A stretch of 64,000 nucleotides of DNA from Prochilodus magdalenae (taxonomy: Eukaryota > Chordata > Actinopteri > Characiformes > Prochilodontidae). The stretch is taken from contig JAMWET010004974.1 in NCBI GenBank assembly GCA_024036415.1, positions 920,501-984,500 of the forward strand, written 5' to 3'. Positions 13,961 through 27,200 of the stretch are shown here, in pieces. The translations under genes and the position numbers were made by a program. The number at the start of each line of letters is the position of its first letter. Positions within the stretch are counted from its first letter, which is position 1. Below the pieces are notes generated by a model. It worked only from the letters and a program-made list of their open reading frames with translations. It searched no databases and was not told where the DNA came from.

Positions 13961-14847
13961 GTGACTGTATAAATGGAAAATTCATAAAATGAAGTCTTAT
14001 TTATGTGTTTTGCATCTGAGAGTGATGCACTTAGTCAGAAAGTGGGATGCGGCTTCATAAGAAAGACACCTTTCGTGTGGGAGGATTGAATCCTGCCCCT
14101 ATAGTTTAATGACAGTAAATCATTTGTTACGCACCGCTCAGGAATCCAGACCAGTGTCATTAGTGCATTAAGCCTCATATTCTAAGTGTCAAACTTCTCA
14201 TGAAACTTTTCGAAGCCTTCTCTCTTAAACAGAGGGAGTCTGTGGCCGTTCAGTGGTTTGCACTTCTATTGGATAAAACCACTGTGTCGATATTAAGCAC
14301 ACTGAATGCGGAAAGCTCTGGCAGACACAGCGTGGGAAAAACTGTGAATAAAGGCGTGTAGAATTTGTAAACAGCACTCTGGCAGTGTGTACATGGATGC
14401 AGAGTAGCTCTGCCTACTTGGGGTGTTTGTAGCCCTCAAATTGATAAACTGTTATTGGTGATGCATTGCTTACTTTAAAGAACACATGGTAGGAGAGCAA
14501 ATCAATAGGAGCTTTTTTGCTACTAAAGTCCTGTATACATGCTTTATAGTTTTGTGTTCCACCAAAAATTTTTGTAAAAACTGTAGAGAACAGTCTCCTG
14601 CTTTTCTTTAAGAGGTAGCCAATGTGAAACTGCGAAATGAAGCCATTGAACCTGGATTTAAGGTGCGCTTTGTGATAGTTTTGCTAAATTATATAAAAAG
14701 ACAAATTAATATTCTGTGAGTTTCCTGTTTCCAGTTGCCAAATGGGTCCATTGTAATTTTACTAAAGATATTGATTCTGTATTGTGCATATGTGTTGAGA
14801 AACAACACTTTTAAGTATGAGGGGAAACTTTGTGATGCAACTTTATA

Positions 14848-15200
14848 TACACTCATCTTCAAAAAAAAAATAGTTGCACCCAGAAGAAATTGTGGATTAG
14901 TGATGCTTTTGGGAAGAAAGATAAAGGTTGCCAGGAACAATAATTGATGATACATTTAAACTGATATGGGAAATATTTATTGAGCTACATATAAAGAAGA
15001 AGTGTTTCTAGGTCTGGCATTCAGCCACCATGTTTGCTAACGCAGCATGCATATGTCTCAACATGAAGTTATAGAGGTTCCTAATGGTGTCCTGTGATAA
15101 TCCATCCCATGTATGTTGAATATTCTCATGTAGGTCTTGCAGATTTTGCAGTAGGGGTGGAAGTGGAGTAACACCAGGCCTTCTAGACATGTAACAAACC
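14848..15200 (-). mobile_element. Tc1-like transposon remnant, family A copy 1
   Basis: An A-rich edge is followed by AGTTGCACCCAGAAGAAAT, the terminal sequence of this family. On the - strand a frame with residues RRPGVTPLPPLLQNLQDLHE, then SQDTIRNLYNFML, runs from about 15190 down to 15008. That pattern matches the C-terminal end of Tc1/mariner-type DDE transposases. The catalytic core is absent, an A-tract (about 15199-15216) interrupts the frame, and no right-hand terminal repeat was found. Related sequence may extend to about 15620. Other copies lie at 20155-21212, 35231-35573 and 51671-52404. Confidence 0.65.
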
Positions 15201-15918
15201 AAAAAAAAAAAAAAAAACACATATGCACCCAAAATCTTTTGAGAGTAAGTGATGTTTTGTGGTTCTCGCTGTTGGAGTTGAAAATTAAGCCAGCATAATG
15301 AGAAAAACCTTGAAAATGCTGTTTTTGGCTTCAGAATGGCTTTGTTATTATTACTTATGGTGGGCAATGCCAGAGTGACAAGCTGAACATGCAGTAGTAC
15401 TAAAAAAATATTAACAGCACATGTTGGTGGTAGATGGACACTGTTAAACTGGACATCAATGTTTTCAATGGAAAATTCTGGCAACAGTTCACCAACCACA
15501 ACAGTAAGTGGAACGCTCGAGAGTTAAACTTTTCCAACTTTCCTGCTGACCGCAGTGCTGAAAAAAGCTGGAGTTCAATTTTGGAAATCCATGAACTCCA
15601 AATGTTTCATTGTTAACGTCCAAGATTACACACCCTGTATTACACAATATAAAATAAAGAGCACAGAGCTTTAATGGGGACTTAAAAGGTGCAGAGGTTC
15701 TTCACTGATAATCATTTTCATCAGCAGCACTGTTACCTTTGCTATGCTTTTACCACTGGTCCTGTAACGCTGTAATGCACAGGACAGCAGTGTTTTCAGG
15801 GCAAACGTGTGAATACAGTATGGGATCCCACCACATGGTCAGGTGTACTGTCAGCAGGAAACGCGATCAATTTAAAACTTCAGACATGTAAATCATTTGT
15901 AACACAACCAGCTGTAAT

Positions 15919-16028
15919 GGTCACCTAGCTATATAGGAGTCACTCGGCCGTGTAGGAGTCACCTGGCCGTATAAGAGTAACCTAGCTATAAAGGAGTCAC
16001 CCAGCTCCGTAGGAGTCACCTCTCTGTA
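15919..16028. repeat. Minisatellite, 19-bp unit, about six copies
   Basis: Units follow the consensus GGAGTCACCTRGCYGTATA with one to four substitutions each, and the last unit is shortened. The array sits about 700 bases upstream of the first visible SUPT3H exon. Confidence 0.85.
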
Positions 16029-16506
16029 TTATTATTTACGTTCCAATTAATTTCTTTTTGCCGTTTGTATGTGCAGTGTCTTTAACTGAGAATGATTGTA
16101 ACTACTTTACTGGATTTTATTTGATTATTTAATTACAAACACCACACAAAACATAATATTGTGTATTGATTATTATTAAATAGTATTGTACTACAACATT
16201 TCTTCATCTTTACAGCTCAATTTGCCAACTGTCTTGATTCACGTATGAAATTAATTATGATTGAAAGGGCACACAAAGCTTTGGATTGGTGTGTTCTTTT
16301 TGATGGAAGAATTAGGCCAGACTGTAAACATCGGCCTTTACAAAACACATCTTTGACAAGTCCTTAACTTCTTCTGTTCAACAGGTTTAGATATATGTAG
16401 ATATATATTGTAGATATATATATATAAACACTGCTTTCAGTTTCCACCGCTGCCTCCACCTTTTCTAGTTTGGTCTTAGTGTTGACTTGAACTCGACTGC
16501 TAAAAA

Positions 16507-16565
16507 GCTCGGGCTCGGGCTCGGGCTTGGGCTTGGGCTTGGGCTCGGGCTCGGGCTCGGGCTCG
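16507..16565. repeat. Hexanucleotide repeat (GGGCTC/GGGCTT)n
   Basis: Ten tandem hexamers occur in blocks of GGGCTC, then GGGCTT, then GGGCTC. On the complementary strand one frame reads alternating Glu-Pro and Lys-Pro. There is no reason to think it is translated. It lies about 150 bases before a SUPT3H exon. Confidence 0.9.
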
Positions 16566-16709
16566 TCTACAACACTAGTATTAGAGTTAGGTTGAAAGTG
16601 AAACCTGGAGAAGAACACATCTCCACAGTGAATGTTTAGTAGCACTTAGTCAAAAGGGCTCTGTGCAAAGTGGTTTGTAGTGTTTCAGTATTTGTGGTTT
16701 TTGTTTCAG

Positions 16710-16794
16710 GTATGCTCTGGGTGATTCTAGGAGACCGCTGCACGAGACTGCCGCCCTGGTGGAGGATATAGTGCACACCCAGCTCATTAACCTG
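16710..16794 (+). CDS. SUPT3H: SUPT3H exon, start of first histone fold (p1-p28)
   Basis: SUPT3H is the SPT3 subunit of SAGA/STAGA-type histone acetyltransferase coactivators and acts in the nucleus at TBP-dependent promoters. This 85-bp exon starts with the last base of a codon (probably Met) and then encodes [20 protein letters not shown] followed by VHTQLINL. Residues RRPLHET and the long amphipathic stretch that follows form the start of the long central helix of the N-terminal histone fold. The match to vertebrate SPT3 is nearly residue for residue. The acceptor is TTTGTTTCAG and the donor is CTG|GTAAGT, leaving phase 0. The next exon is 20.8 kb downstream. About 33 N-terminal residues are encoded upstream of the window. 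Confidence 0.97.
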
Positions 16795-19700
16795 GTAAGT
16801 CAGGAGGAAGTGTCATTTAAACGGACATTTAAGTATTTAATAGGGTTCAGTCCTGATAGGGCTGCAGAACACTGGAAACTGCATAAATCTGCAATATGCT
16901 ACGAAATATATTAAAGGGCTCAGTTTTTTGCCCCTGAAAACATGCTTATTATGATTGTGTGATTTTATGTACTAGAAGTGACCATTTGCCAAAGAATCAA
17001 TCCTTAAGAATCAATCCTGTATCAAGAATGAAACAGTGTTTGTTACTGTGCCTCAAAGACTGACACATGTAAATGTTCTGATTGCCCTGCATTGTGTTTC
17101 ATTCAAAAGCTGTCGGAACTGAAAAGCTTCCGAAGAGCAGGGCTACACTGCAGTAAGCTGGAGGGGCAGAGGCATGTAAATGTGCTGCTCTTGTGTCACA
17201 AAAACAGTAAATTGAAATGTTTTACAGTTTAGTTTACACTGGTGAACTGGGAAGCTAATGACACTGGTAGTGATTTTTTTTAATGACTACAAACTACACA
17301 GAAAAGTCAGCCGAATTAAATGTTGCTTAATATGGGTTCTTTAAACCACATTGATGAAGAAATACTGTGACTTAGATTAGCTTGCATCATTTTAACCAAA
17401 ATAATTAGGGTTTTTAGAATCCATGAATACTCTCATTCATACAAACATCCACATGTGGAGCTGTGATTGTGTCAGGATGGTCACAACCCAGCGAAAGCAT
17501 GCTGTAATTAGCTCGAGGGCGTATTTGCATATTGCAACCTTCTGTGATATCAGTATCCCAAGGCAGATAGAATGATAATGATTAAGAGTATAGTGTGCAG
17601 ACCTGAGTATAAACATCCAATCTTCCAAACAGGCTCATCAGTTCTGTTGTATTTATTTTTATATATGTATTTTTTGTAATTGACCATTTTCTTGGAAAAC
17701 TCCAAGTTGTTGATTCCTTCTGAAGGGCTTGCAGTAGCACGTTTTTTATGAGAACAATTGGCGTGACACTGTATAGCTGATGCACCGTATGACAAAGCCT
17801 TAAGACATTTGCATCTGGGAAATGGTTTAAGGGAGATGTGTAATTAAGTATAAATAGTCGTAGTTTAGGCCACCTCCTTTCCCAGCTGCACTGCACGGAG
17901 CACTGAAAAATGTCAGCCTCCTCCCAGACTTTCCCAGCAGTCCTGCCCTCTGCGTCTTGAGCTCACAGCCACTCCAGACCCTCAACCAAGATACGAGAAA
18001 TGGACAAAGTTAAGTAAATAACCATGCTTTCAAAGCCCGTAGCTTTCATTGCTTGGATAAACACAGTTACACCCCTACAGACACCTTGTCATGCATTTAC
18101 CACCAGCAAATGAAAACACTGATTGTGACAGCCTACAGTTTCCCTTCATCAAAGAACAAGCAAATGGGACAACAACTGTATCGTTTTTGCAGTGGGCATC
18201 ATCAAGTTTCGAAATAATGAGGCTTACGGTATATTAAAGTAATGGTGTGATTCACGTTTGTGGTTTCTGACACAGTAGTGCAGACAAAATGTAGGTTTTA
18301 AGGTTCCACTGCTACTGTTTATAGTTCTGTGACATAGTTTTCGTCTGAGTACACACAGTGTCAGTAACCACGTACGGAAGTCTTAGCAACAAGATTACTT
18401 AACAACAGAGTTTGATTTAGGTATGTGGTGATTTAGGAATGCAGGTTTCATGATGCAATGAGGATCAGACCTATCTGAGAACTGTGGGTTACTAAGGAGA
18501 ACCTTGATTGACAGCTCTCTGTCCAACAGCCCTAGTCTGCTTTGCCATTCATACAGAACTAAAATCATGCCAACTAGACGAATAACAAGAACATGGACGT
18601 GCCACTGAACAGTTTAGAGGACAGATGAAGCAGAAGTTCTAACAAACAGACTTGCAAAGTAATGCGCTAAGGAATGGACGAACAAATGTGCATACGGATT
18701 AAGCATATGTTAACAAACAGTGAACGTTTATTAATAAACAAATGAAGCGGTGACAGGCAGCTACAAGTGCTCTAGCTTTGCTAACTTCTGGGTATGCTAC
18801 GCTAGCTTTAGCTTGTCATGTTTCACTGACACTGACTGTTTTGTGCGGGCAGAGCAAGAGATGTCAGCATTGTGATTGGTTAGGAAATACTTACTGAAGC
18901 ATTACCCAACATTAAGACCATGGAGTACATGGAGAGGAGACAAACATGGTGGAACACAGCAGACGTCTATTAGACTTTGGGGAGGCATTCCTGAGATAGA
19001 ACATGTATGCTGGGGACACAGAAGAGCAAGATTAACTTAATCAGAAGGGAAAGATTTCGGTTCCTGGGGGCTTAAATCCAGGGCTACCTAAAGTTGGTCC
19101 TGTCATGACTTTTGGCTTGTCCCTCCAGAAAGTTACCCCGTTATTAAAAACATATTTGTGTACTCTGTAAAGCTTCCTACATTCTGTCTTTTTAAATATT
19201 TAGCAATAAAATCTAATGTAATGTTTTTATGAACCTGATTTGAAACCAGTCTTTTCTCCTCCTTCTTTATTTCTATATTGTTTAGTCTTTTTGGCACTAT
19301 CATGATTTCACCCTCCAAGGCAAAAGTGTTTGGGCACTCCTGCTTTAACCTGTATAATTTTGGTGTAAGTGGGCTTGGTGTAGCCTGCCGTCTTCAAAGG
19401 GTTCGCTTGTTTGTATACCCTTGAAGAGTTATCTGTGAGGGGCCAAATAGGCAGCTGTGACACACGCTGTAGGTTTAACCTTTCACCCCATAACTACACA
19501 GTGCCCTGCCTGGCTACGAGGAGAAAAGTAGCTCTTAACATTCATTGTTTTGACCTTTAGCCCGTTGATTCAGAGGGCTCTTAAATCAGGCAGTTGTTCG
19601 TGTGTGTGTGTGTATCCTGGGAGAGACAGTAGCCCCTCGGTTTCCCCTCTGCAGCTGCAGGCCCAGTGTTCTGCCTCCATCCTTCATATATACTCTCCCA

Positions 19701-20154
19701 ATTCTTAAACACACAGTGGCTATTTCTGCGACTGTATTGTATGTGTTTTGTGTGGTCTTTTCTGTTTTTCCTCTCCGAGCCAAAGCCAGTATGGTTGTTG
19801 AAGTTGTCATAAAAAACAGCAGAGCTTAACATGATCACGTCTAGCGCAAGGCCCCGCCATGGCGCCAGGCCCATTCCATATCAAACATAATCTGTGCAGC
19901 CTTTTCTTCTCCCACTGCCGTACCAGGAAAAAATTTTGGTGCATCAATTTGTACCATTTGAGTGGCACTAAATGCCAAGCTTGACCAATGTGATTTTGCA
20001 TGGTCTTTGGTAAGGCTACACCGTATGTGATTTTATTAATCGTTTTTGTATTGGAATGCTGAAATCATTTTGAGTGTTTGTTGCGTTTAATTATGGAAAG
20101 ACAGAGAGAATATATAGGCTAAGGAGAAAATATACTCATCATCATTAAAAACAA

Positions 20155-20516
20155 AAAAAGTTGCACCCAGAAGGAAGTGTCAGATTGCAATTCTATTCGT
20201 AAGGAAGATGAAGGAACAATGAATGATGATAAATTTTGACTGATATCTACACATCTACACATACAGAAGTAGTGTCTCAGAATGGCGTCGGCCCGCCATG
20301 TTTGCTAATCCGTCCCATGCAATATTCTCATAGTTCCTGCAGATTTTGTGGAAGGAGTGGAAGTGGAGTGACACTAGGCCTACAGGACATGTGATGCGTT
20401 CTGTTCATCTCAGTGCTGACCACAGTGCCTCCACACATGCGTACGTTGGTCACTACCAAGACAAAAACCGGCACTTCACTTTTTTCAATGCAACTCATTA
20501 TACCAATACAGGTTTG

Positions 20517-20598
<82 letters not shown>

Positions 20599-21212
20599 GC
20601 AAAGACAATGTGCGGAAAAAAAAAACCTTTGTAGGAGATGTTAAATGTAAGAGCAGTAGTAAGTATGGTTGTTAACAGTATAGATATATAAAGTGGACAG
20701 TGCAGGTAGTAGGTAACAGCTAAAATGCTTTGTACAGATGTTCAGTATGGCCAAATAAATATAGATAGTCTTGTGGCGTAGTGGGTAGTGAAGCACAGTG
20801 TGTGCTGGCGGGTGATCTGGGCTATATCAGTACAGTCTTTAGTGTTGTACTCATGTTCTGGTACGTGCTACCAGTGTGCCTTGTCACTGAAGATGACCTT
20901 GCTGCCTTTCTGACTCACTCCAGGACAGTCTGGAATGACACCATTGCAGTCTTCGATGACACTGATGTAGTGTTAAGGGCAGTCGTCATAGCGGTCTGCG
21001 TGATGCTGGTGGAGGGCTTCACTGCTCACCTAACGTCAGCAGTAGTTGGTGTTGGGTTACTCAGGTACAGTGCTATGGCCCATCTTTGGCTATGCCACAT
21101 GCACGGCCGAGCATGAAACTTGATTCATTTGCATGTCTCACAATGTCAAACCTACCCACCAAGTTTCATTGCTGTCAGTTGATTCCTTCTGGGTGCAACT
21201 TTTTGTGAGGCT
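20155..21212 (-). mobile_element. Tc1-like transposon remnant, family A copy 2
   Basis: The left edge reads AGTTGCACCCAGAAGGAAGT at about 20160. The right edge near 21186-21204 is its inverted counterpart, ATTCCTTCTGGGTGCAACT, so both terminal repeats survive. On the - strand, around 20290-20380, the sequence matches the transposase C-terminal region of copies 1 and 4, with deletions and stops. A TG/AT microsatellite (20521-20591) has expanded inside it. A + strand open frame at 20781-21116 matches nothing recognisable and is judged chance. Confidence 0.7.
20521..20591. repeat. Compound (TG)n(TA)n microsatellite
   Basis: A short GT run changes directly into about 28 AT units. It lies inside the family A element at 20155-21212. 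Confidence 0.95.
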
Positions 21213-23052
21213 GTTGTGCCTTGTGTAGAAGTGCTCTTCAGTGTCCACTGTGACAGACCTGTGTACACTGTAGACACTGTTACCAACACAACAATCCTTC
21301 CAATTCTTCTGTTCCCCTGCAGGCTTTTATATTTTTGTGCAGCATCAATGCAGCCTTCTAAAAATATGCTTATGTCAAGTTTGTTTGTTTGTTTGTTTTA
21401 TTTTATTGTATCTTCCTTCCATGCGGTTAACCTGATACCCATTTATCAGCTGTTACAGATACTCAGACATTAAAACTTGCCCATCTCTAGTCTATGATCT
21501 TGCTTTCTATTGATATCTCAGAAGTCTGCACTACGAGTCTAAGTGAATCTTTTTGCCGTGCTTTGTGTACTGTGAGCTCAGGGTATTCATTACGCACAAC
21601 CCACGGTAAATTATTTTGTAGCACTAGGACAATAAGGGATTTTGACAGTAAATCAGGACATATCTTCATTATTTGAAATCACAGCTATTGTAGTTGCAGA
21701 GCTGATAACATTTGAGGGAATAGCAGTGCATCATTCTGACAGTCACTCACTTCAACTCATTTCAAATCATAGATCAGAGTGCAGACGGCACATTCATACC
21801 AAAAAGAGCAGTAACAATAAAGCAGACCTATCAGTTTCGTAGTACGTACAGATAAATCATTAAGCATATCATTGGATGTATAACATGCTCGGGTGTAGCA
21901 ATATAACCTTAGTTAGTACTTTGCCTGTACACTTCAGCCGTAGTTTCCAGGCTCTTTCAGTTTCTGAACTTTTACTGTGGACCCAATATCAGTGGAACCC
22001 GTTTGAAGTCGTAAGCCGCTGGCTGCTCATCTGTTTCCCCATAGCCCAGCAGAAAGAGCAGCTGCCACCCAGGCCTCGAGAAGCAGGCCGCCTTCTTTTA
22101 CCTCAAATCCGGAAGTGCGCGGTCTTGTCTTGTTCACTTAATGCATTAATGTTAACTGTCATCTGCTCGCCCCATATTTTCTGACAGTGGCCAGCGCCAG
22201 ACAGATTTATAGACGCGCTGGCTTTCAATCAGATGCGCCAAAAAAGCTCTGTATATTATAAATCGCGGCACTAAAAAACTATTGTGGAGCCCGCTTGCCA
22301 AGCATAAAAAGCCAGGACAGCCTAAAGTAATTTACAGACGGCTCCCTGAGGATGTATAACTCTGTTCTGTAGGTCCAGGACCGCGTGGAGCACAGCAAGT
22401 TAAAGGCAAGCGTGATAAAGCTGTAACACGCACCCCTCGCGGTGTGGTATAGAAGAGGCGCCTCGTGGAGAATCATATGAAATTCATTGTCAGTGTAAAG
22501 AGCTGCCACGTTTTTATTTATTATTATCGTTATTTATTGCTTTTTATTTCCTTTCATCCCTTTACAACAGCTCTGAGACTGCCTGTCTCCTCATCCATGC
22601 TATCTTAACATCTCTTCTGCCTTTTCCACAATGATACCTCCTCAGGAAAGACAGCCTGTTTAGTATGACAGTGTATGTAATCCAACACTATTGGATATTT
22701 ATTTTTGCAGCAGTATAAATAACTCTCTGCTCTCAGCAGTAAGCACTAAACGGGCCATGATGGTGATAACCCTCAATTAATTCTCTGTTTCCCCTCTCCT
22801 GGATTTATTATTGTTCCGAGGGGCCAGGTGTAGCCCTGCCGAGTGGACCGTAATTGTGTTCATGCTACTTAGCTGAAGACCGCAGCAGTAATAAACCAAA
22901 TTACACAATAAATCCTTCCCAGATGGCCTGCAAAACATTTCACACTGGCAGCGTGCACTCACGAGTGTGGAGTGTATTCCTCCCACACATCCACATACGA
23001 GTGCAAATAAACGTCTTATCGTTAAACACCTTGCATGTCTTTTTCCGCACAT

Positions 23053-23084
23053 CTATTTATTTATTTATTTATTTTTTTTTTTTT
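23053..23084. repeat. (ATTT)n and poly-T tract
   Basis: About five ATTT units are followed by a run of T. This could be a simple repeat or, read on the other strand, an old retroposon A-tail. No element body is recognisable next to it. Confidence 0.7.
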
Positions 23085-24273
23085 CTCTCCCCTCCTTGGA
23101 TTTTTACTCTGCGCAAATGGCCTGAGATGTTAGGCATATATAATGAGCTTAACTGTAGTAGGGGTAAACCTTTAGATGACTTGGTGACAGTTGTGCACAT
23201 TAGGAGGAGGGAAATGTTGGCACAGCACCTGAAGAGTTGTAGACAGAGTGATAGATTTACGCTGGTTCAACAGGAGCGGATTGGCAGAGGATATAGTTTA
23301 GGCGGAAAGAGATGAAGTGAAGTGAAGAGGCGGTCTCTGAGGTGTCTGGGACGGGGTGTCCTCTTACACGTTTGAGTGTGTGCTGGCTCAGACCTATACA
23401 CATACTTTGTTCTTCTGCTCATATGGAATGTGAAGTCCATTTGCTTACAGTACCAGTAAGGAAAGCTTTGGACGTACCTGATTGAATATTACGTTTCGGT
23501 ATTTAAGACCGTAAAGACTACACTTGTGCTGAAATGCTCGAATGGTTTTGAATGTTATTTATTCCCAAAAACAAGCATTAAACAGCAGCCAACAAGTGCT
23601 CAGGCTGTGTGGAGTCTCTCCAAGACTGTTGGAAAATCATCCCGGCTGGTTCCCCATGAAGCTGCTTTAAGCTGGGCCTATGCTACATGACTCTAAGTCC
23701 GATTTTAAATGTGGTTTTCCCTTTTTTGACAATCAGAAGCAGTTTTCCAGGTCTGGAGCTCAAGTCACAATTGATGTCACAAATGATCTGGTAGTGTTAG
23801 AGGGGAGGCAAGTCAGTCTTGTGCCTTTTGATTACATTCGGTCATGATTATTTCCAAGCATGTTTGATTCCTTCAGCTCAGATCTGTGCAGTATGACAGT
23901 ATTTTTGGGTATCATGATAATCATGTTACAATATGTCACAACATGCTTTACTGAGCATCAGTACTTAAAGACCAACCTCAGCGTGTACTTTGCAAACAGA
24001 GCTTAGACATCTTTCATTGAATGTAGTTCAGTAAACTTAATGAAGTTTTAAGCATTACTGGATCGTTATACTTAACATAGCGAATATATACCTTTTTTTT
24101 TTCGTTTATGGTATCATGGCATTTGTAAACCTCTACTCAAAACCTTCACACTTAGGACTGTGAATAACATTATCAGGAAAAGTATGTCCTGGACAGTATG
24201 TTTTTCTGAACATATTTTTATGTTTCATTATAAAGTGCGCAAAATTAGTTCATGTGAAACATGGTATGTGCAA

Positions 24274-24296
24274 ATATATATATATATATATATATA
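24274..24296. repeat. (AT)n microsatellite
   Basis: A pure run of about eleven AT units in intronic sequence. Confidence 0.9.
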
Positions 24297-27200
24297 AATT
24301 ATATTTTTAAAGTATTTTTAAATGTAGATCTACTGTTGCTTGTTTTTTGCTATTCTAACTGACCAGAAGCCTTGAAAGATAAATAGTGTGGCGTTTTGTC
24401 TCATGTCAATTTCCCCAAAGTATCGCGGTATGGTATATTTACTATATTGCCCTGCTCTGTTCACAAGTCTTGTAGTGCGAGATGGTCAGTCACTTATCCA
24501 AACGAGCGATTCTGTAAATAGCCAGCAGAGGGAACAGAATGTGAAGACAGTTTACTGTGCTTTTTGCGTGTGCATAAAAGCACAAACTGGTTGTGGGTCC
24601 GTTTGAGCTTTGTCTGTGTGATAGCATTGGGATCTGGCATATGTCTGTGTTATTCATAGCAGAAACACGAGTTTGTGTGTCTGTCTGTCTAACCGTCTGG
24701 TATGCACCTTCAGGATAAAATTACAGTATGACATTCGATGAGCATCACTGAGCATCCGTAACAGGTTGGTCACTGCATAGTTCTATATGTATTTATTTGG
24801 GTTTAAATCACTAAAAGCCTGTCATAGGTAGGTGCGTCCAAACTTTTGACTTGCATTGCCTGTACGTAAGCAGGCAGGGATAACAGCTAATCTGCTGCTG
24901 GACCTCATATGCAGGTATCCAGCTCTGGCAGGATAAATGGAATCAGTTCTGTGTGACATGCTTTTCACTGCTCTCAGCTGAATAGGAGAGACTGTACAGA
25001 GACAAGCCGGAATGATGACTGACTCTGATGCAGTTTTCCCATGAAGCCTCTTTTTTTTTTTTTTAACTAGCTTTATATGGTTGTAGAAGTGTTCCCTTCC
25101 TAACCACCGCATGTGTGATGTTTCCAGTATAACTCTAGAATTGACGTTTAATAAAGCATAATGTATCCCTGTGTATTATTCTGTGCCGCATTCAGAGGCT
25201 GTGACTGGGATCGTCACAGTGACCCCTAGTGCTTTTGAGACACATTTCTTCATGAGTGACTGCTCCTAACTCAGTAGAAGCTAACAGAAGCCAGTGTCAT
25301 CACTTTAATTCCATGTATAATCCGGACACCAGGCTGTATCCAGGGACCTGCATGCATTTTTATGGGCCCAAGCCCTTGGAGGATTTGATTAAACTAAAAA
25401 AATTAACAACACAAATTCACAAATGAATGTTTGAACTTCCCGCAGGCGCACTTCCGAAATGTTCCTGAAGCTTAAAGAACACTGAAGAAATGCGAGAAGC
25501 CTTTTCTCGTAATGTGTGAAGGTAGAGGGCTGTTAATCCAGTCTGTGGCCTTCCTGAGAACTTGACTGACTGGATGTTGAAGCTTGCTGCAGACGTCTGC
25601 TTCCCCCTAAAATCCAAACAGCGCAGTGAAAAGACTTCACGTTTTGCCTGACATGCCGCATGTGAAACAGAGTTCACTTGGCTGGTTCCTGTAACGCCAG
25701 GTGCAAAAGTTGGCAGGAGCTGCTTTCATAGGCACTTATTCTGCTGGACTTTCTCTGCTTCCAGACTTTCTATCAATCCCCTGGGCCTTGTTTTTATGCT
25801 ACGACAGCAATTTCATTATATGACTCTTTAAACACGGAGCAAATGTTGTAAATTTGATTAGGGCATGTGAAAATGACCTGAGCCTGTGTTTGTAATGAAT
25901 ATATTTGAGTCCATTGTACACATCAAATTAATTACCAGTAGTCAGCTGGCAGCTGGGTTATATGGGGTACAGGTCTCTTTCTCAGTCCTGAAAAGGTTTG
26001 TAGGAAGGACACAAAAAGGTTTGCTAATCTCTTTGGCTTTTATTGACTTACAACTTCATTTTTGGCGGTTAGTGGAATGTGCTGCCGTTTGAATGTGTAA
26101 TTGAGAAATAAGTTCCATCACAGACTGTGCTGTCTTTATGTAAAACAAAGTTAGTAGTTAGTAGCTAACCTTTGTTTGTTATCGCTGGGGATATATAATC
26201 AGAATTAACTAAGGTTCCAAAGATATGAGTGTCAATCAACCAGATTACAATTTTTATTTTGGCCAATCTATATTGAGAACATAAAGAAAATCTCCAAAAG
26301 CACATTGTTTTCATTATTTTATTTTTAATGTATAATTTAGCATTTTATCTTCAAGCTTAAAATGTTAAACATAAAAAGAAATGCACCTGCTGTTGATAAA
26401 ATCTGCTCTCAGTGGGACAAAACTGAGCTGGTAATCAATAAAATTGTTATATGTACTTGATGATTACAGTATGTGCTTTTGAATCTGAGCATCCTCAACA
26501 GCAATAGCGGCTGATAATTCCAGCCAATGAAATTTGTTGTTTTGAACTTAGACTTTGACACTTTGACCCTGTCAGTTGTGATTGTCATCATCATTTCAGA
26601 AACTGTGGTTATGAATGTTGTTGGCACGGTAGAAGAAACTTCCCTTTGCTTCTGTTCTGCTGTGTTCAACGTATCGAGCAGGACGTCATGTTTTAAGCAG
26701 CATTACCTGCAGTGCAAACGTTCTTGGGTCTTGTACCTCCTCTAGATACTTGTAATGTACAGTAAATAGAGATAGTAAATTACATGTCTAATAGGAAACT
26801 CTCAGAAAACATATTTGCACATGGCCAATATTCACTGTTAATGTGATTCTTGTTTGAACTCATCTGCACTGACCGACATAAGAGACTACAAGAGAGCTGC
26901 TGTGTGTGTTAGCTTATGACACTTCGTTATGGATCTATATTTGGTCTTTTTTTCTCTCTTTTGGGTTAAAAATGTATTATTATAGTTCATTGCTGTTTGA
27001 TAATGTGAGGCGGATACATGGTCTTGTATGGGCTGTATTTGAGTGCCACTGTAACATATATACCAAAGTTATTGTGCTGAGTAGCCAGTTGCCTCTAATA
27101 TTCAAGTCAGAGTGTATTTGATTAATGTTATTTAACAGCAGCGGAATTTTCATTGAGTAAATTAGTTAGTGTATTTTATGAGATCATTTAGGCCACACAA

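Larger units (their letters stand above)
1..16709 (+). other. SUPT3H: SUPT3H upstream intron (partial; left end outside window)
   Basis: This stretch precedes the first visible SUPT3H exon and carries no exon I can recognise. The exon at 16710 begins with the third base of a codon, so the previous exon must end two bases into that codon. No matching exon for the roughly 33 missing N-terminal residues was seen here. The short open frames on both strands match no family I know and look like chance. The stretch holds a MITE-like fragment (about 1188-1402), a hairpin (1821-1897), a telomere-like tract (6374-6393), minisatellites (7785-8078, 15919-16028), a Tc1-like copy (from 11821), a 92-bp duplication (about 13825-13960), a second Tc1-like remnant (from 14848) and a hexanucleotide repeat (16507-16565). 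The acceptor ends in TTTGTTTCAG at 16709. Confidence 0.8.

Noticed and set aside
16364..16645. - strand frame with Glu-Pro/Lys-Pro repeat
   Set aside because: Produced by the GGGCTC/GGGCTT hexamer; no homology outside the repeat.
1..16709. RUNX2 first exon (P1) on the - strand
   Set aside because: RUNX2 is the expected neighbour in vertebrates, but no - strand frame here resembles its N-terminus. It would be expected further left.
20768..20830. tRNA-SINE-like A box (GTGGCGTAGTGGGTAG)
   Set aside because: It resembles the start of a fish tRNA-derived SINE, but the expected GGTTCGA-type B box is not recognisable and the stretch lies within a Tc1-like remnant.
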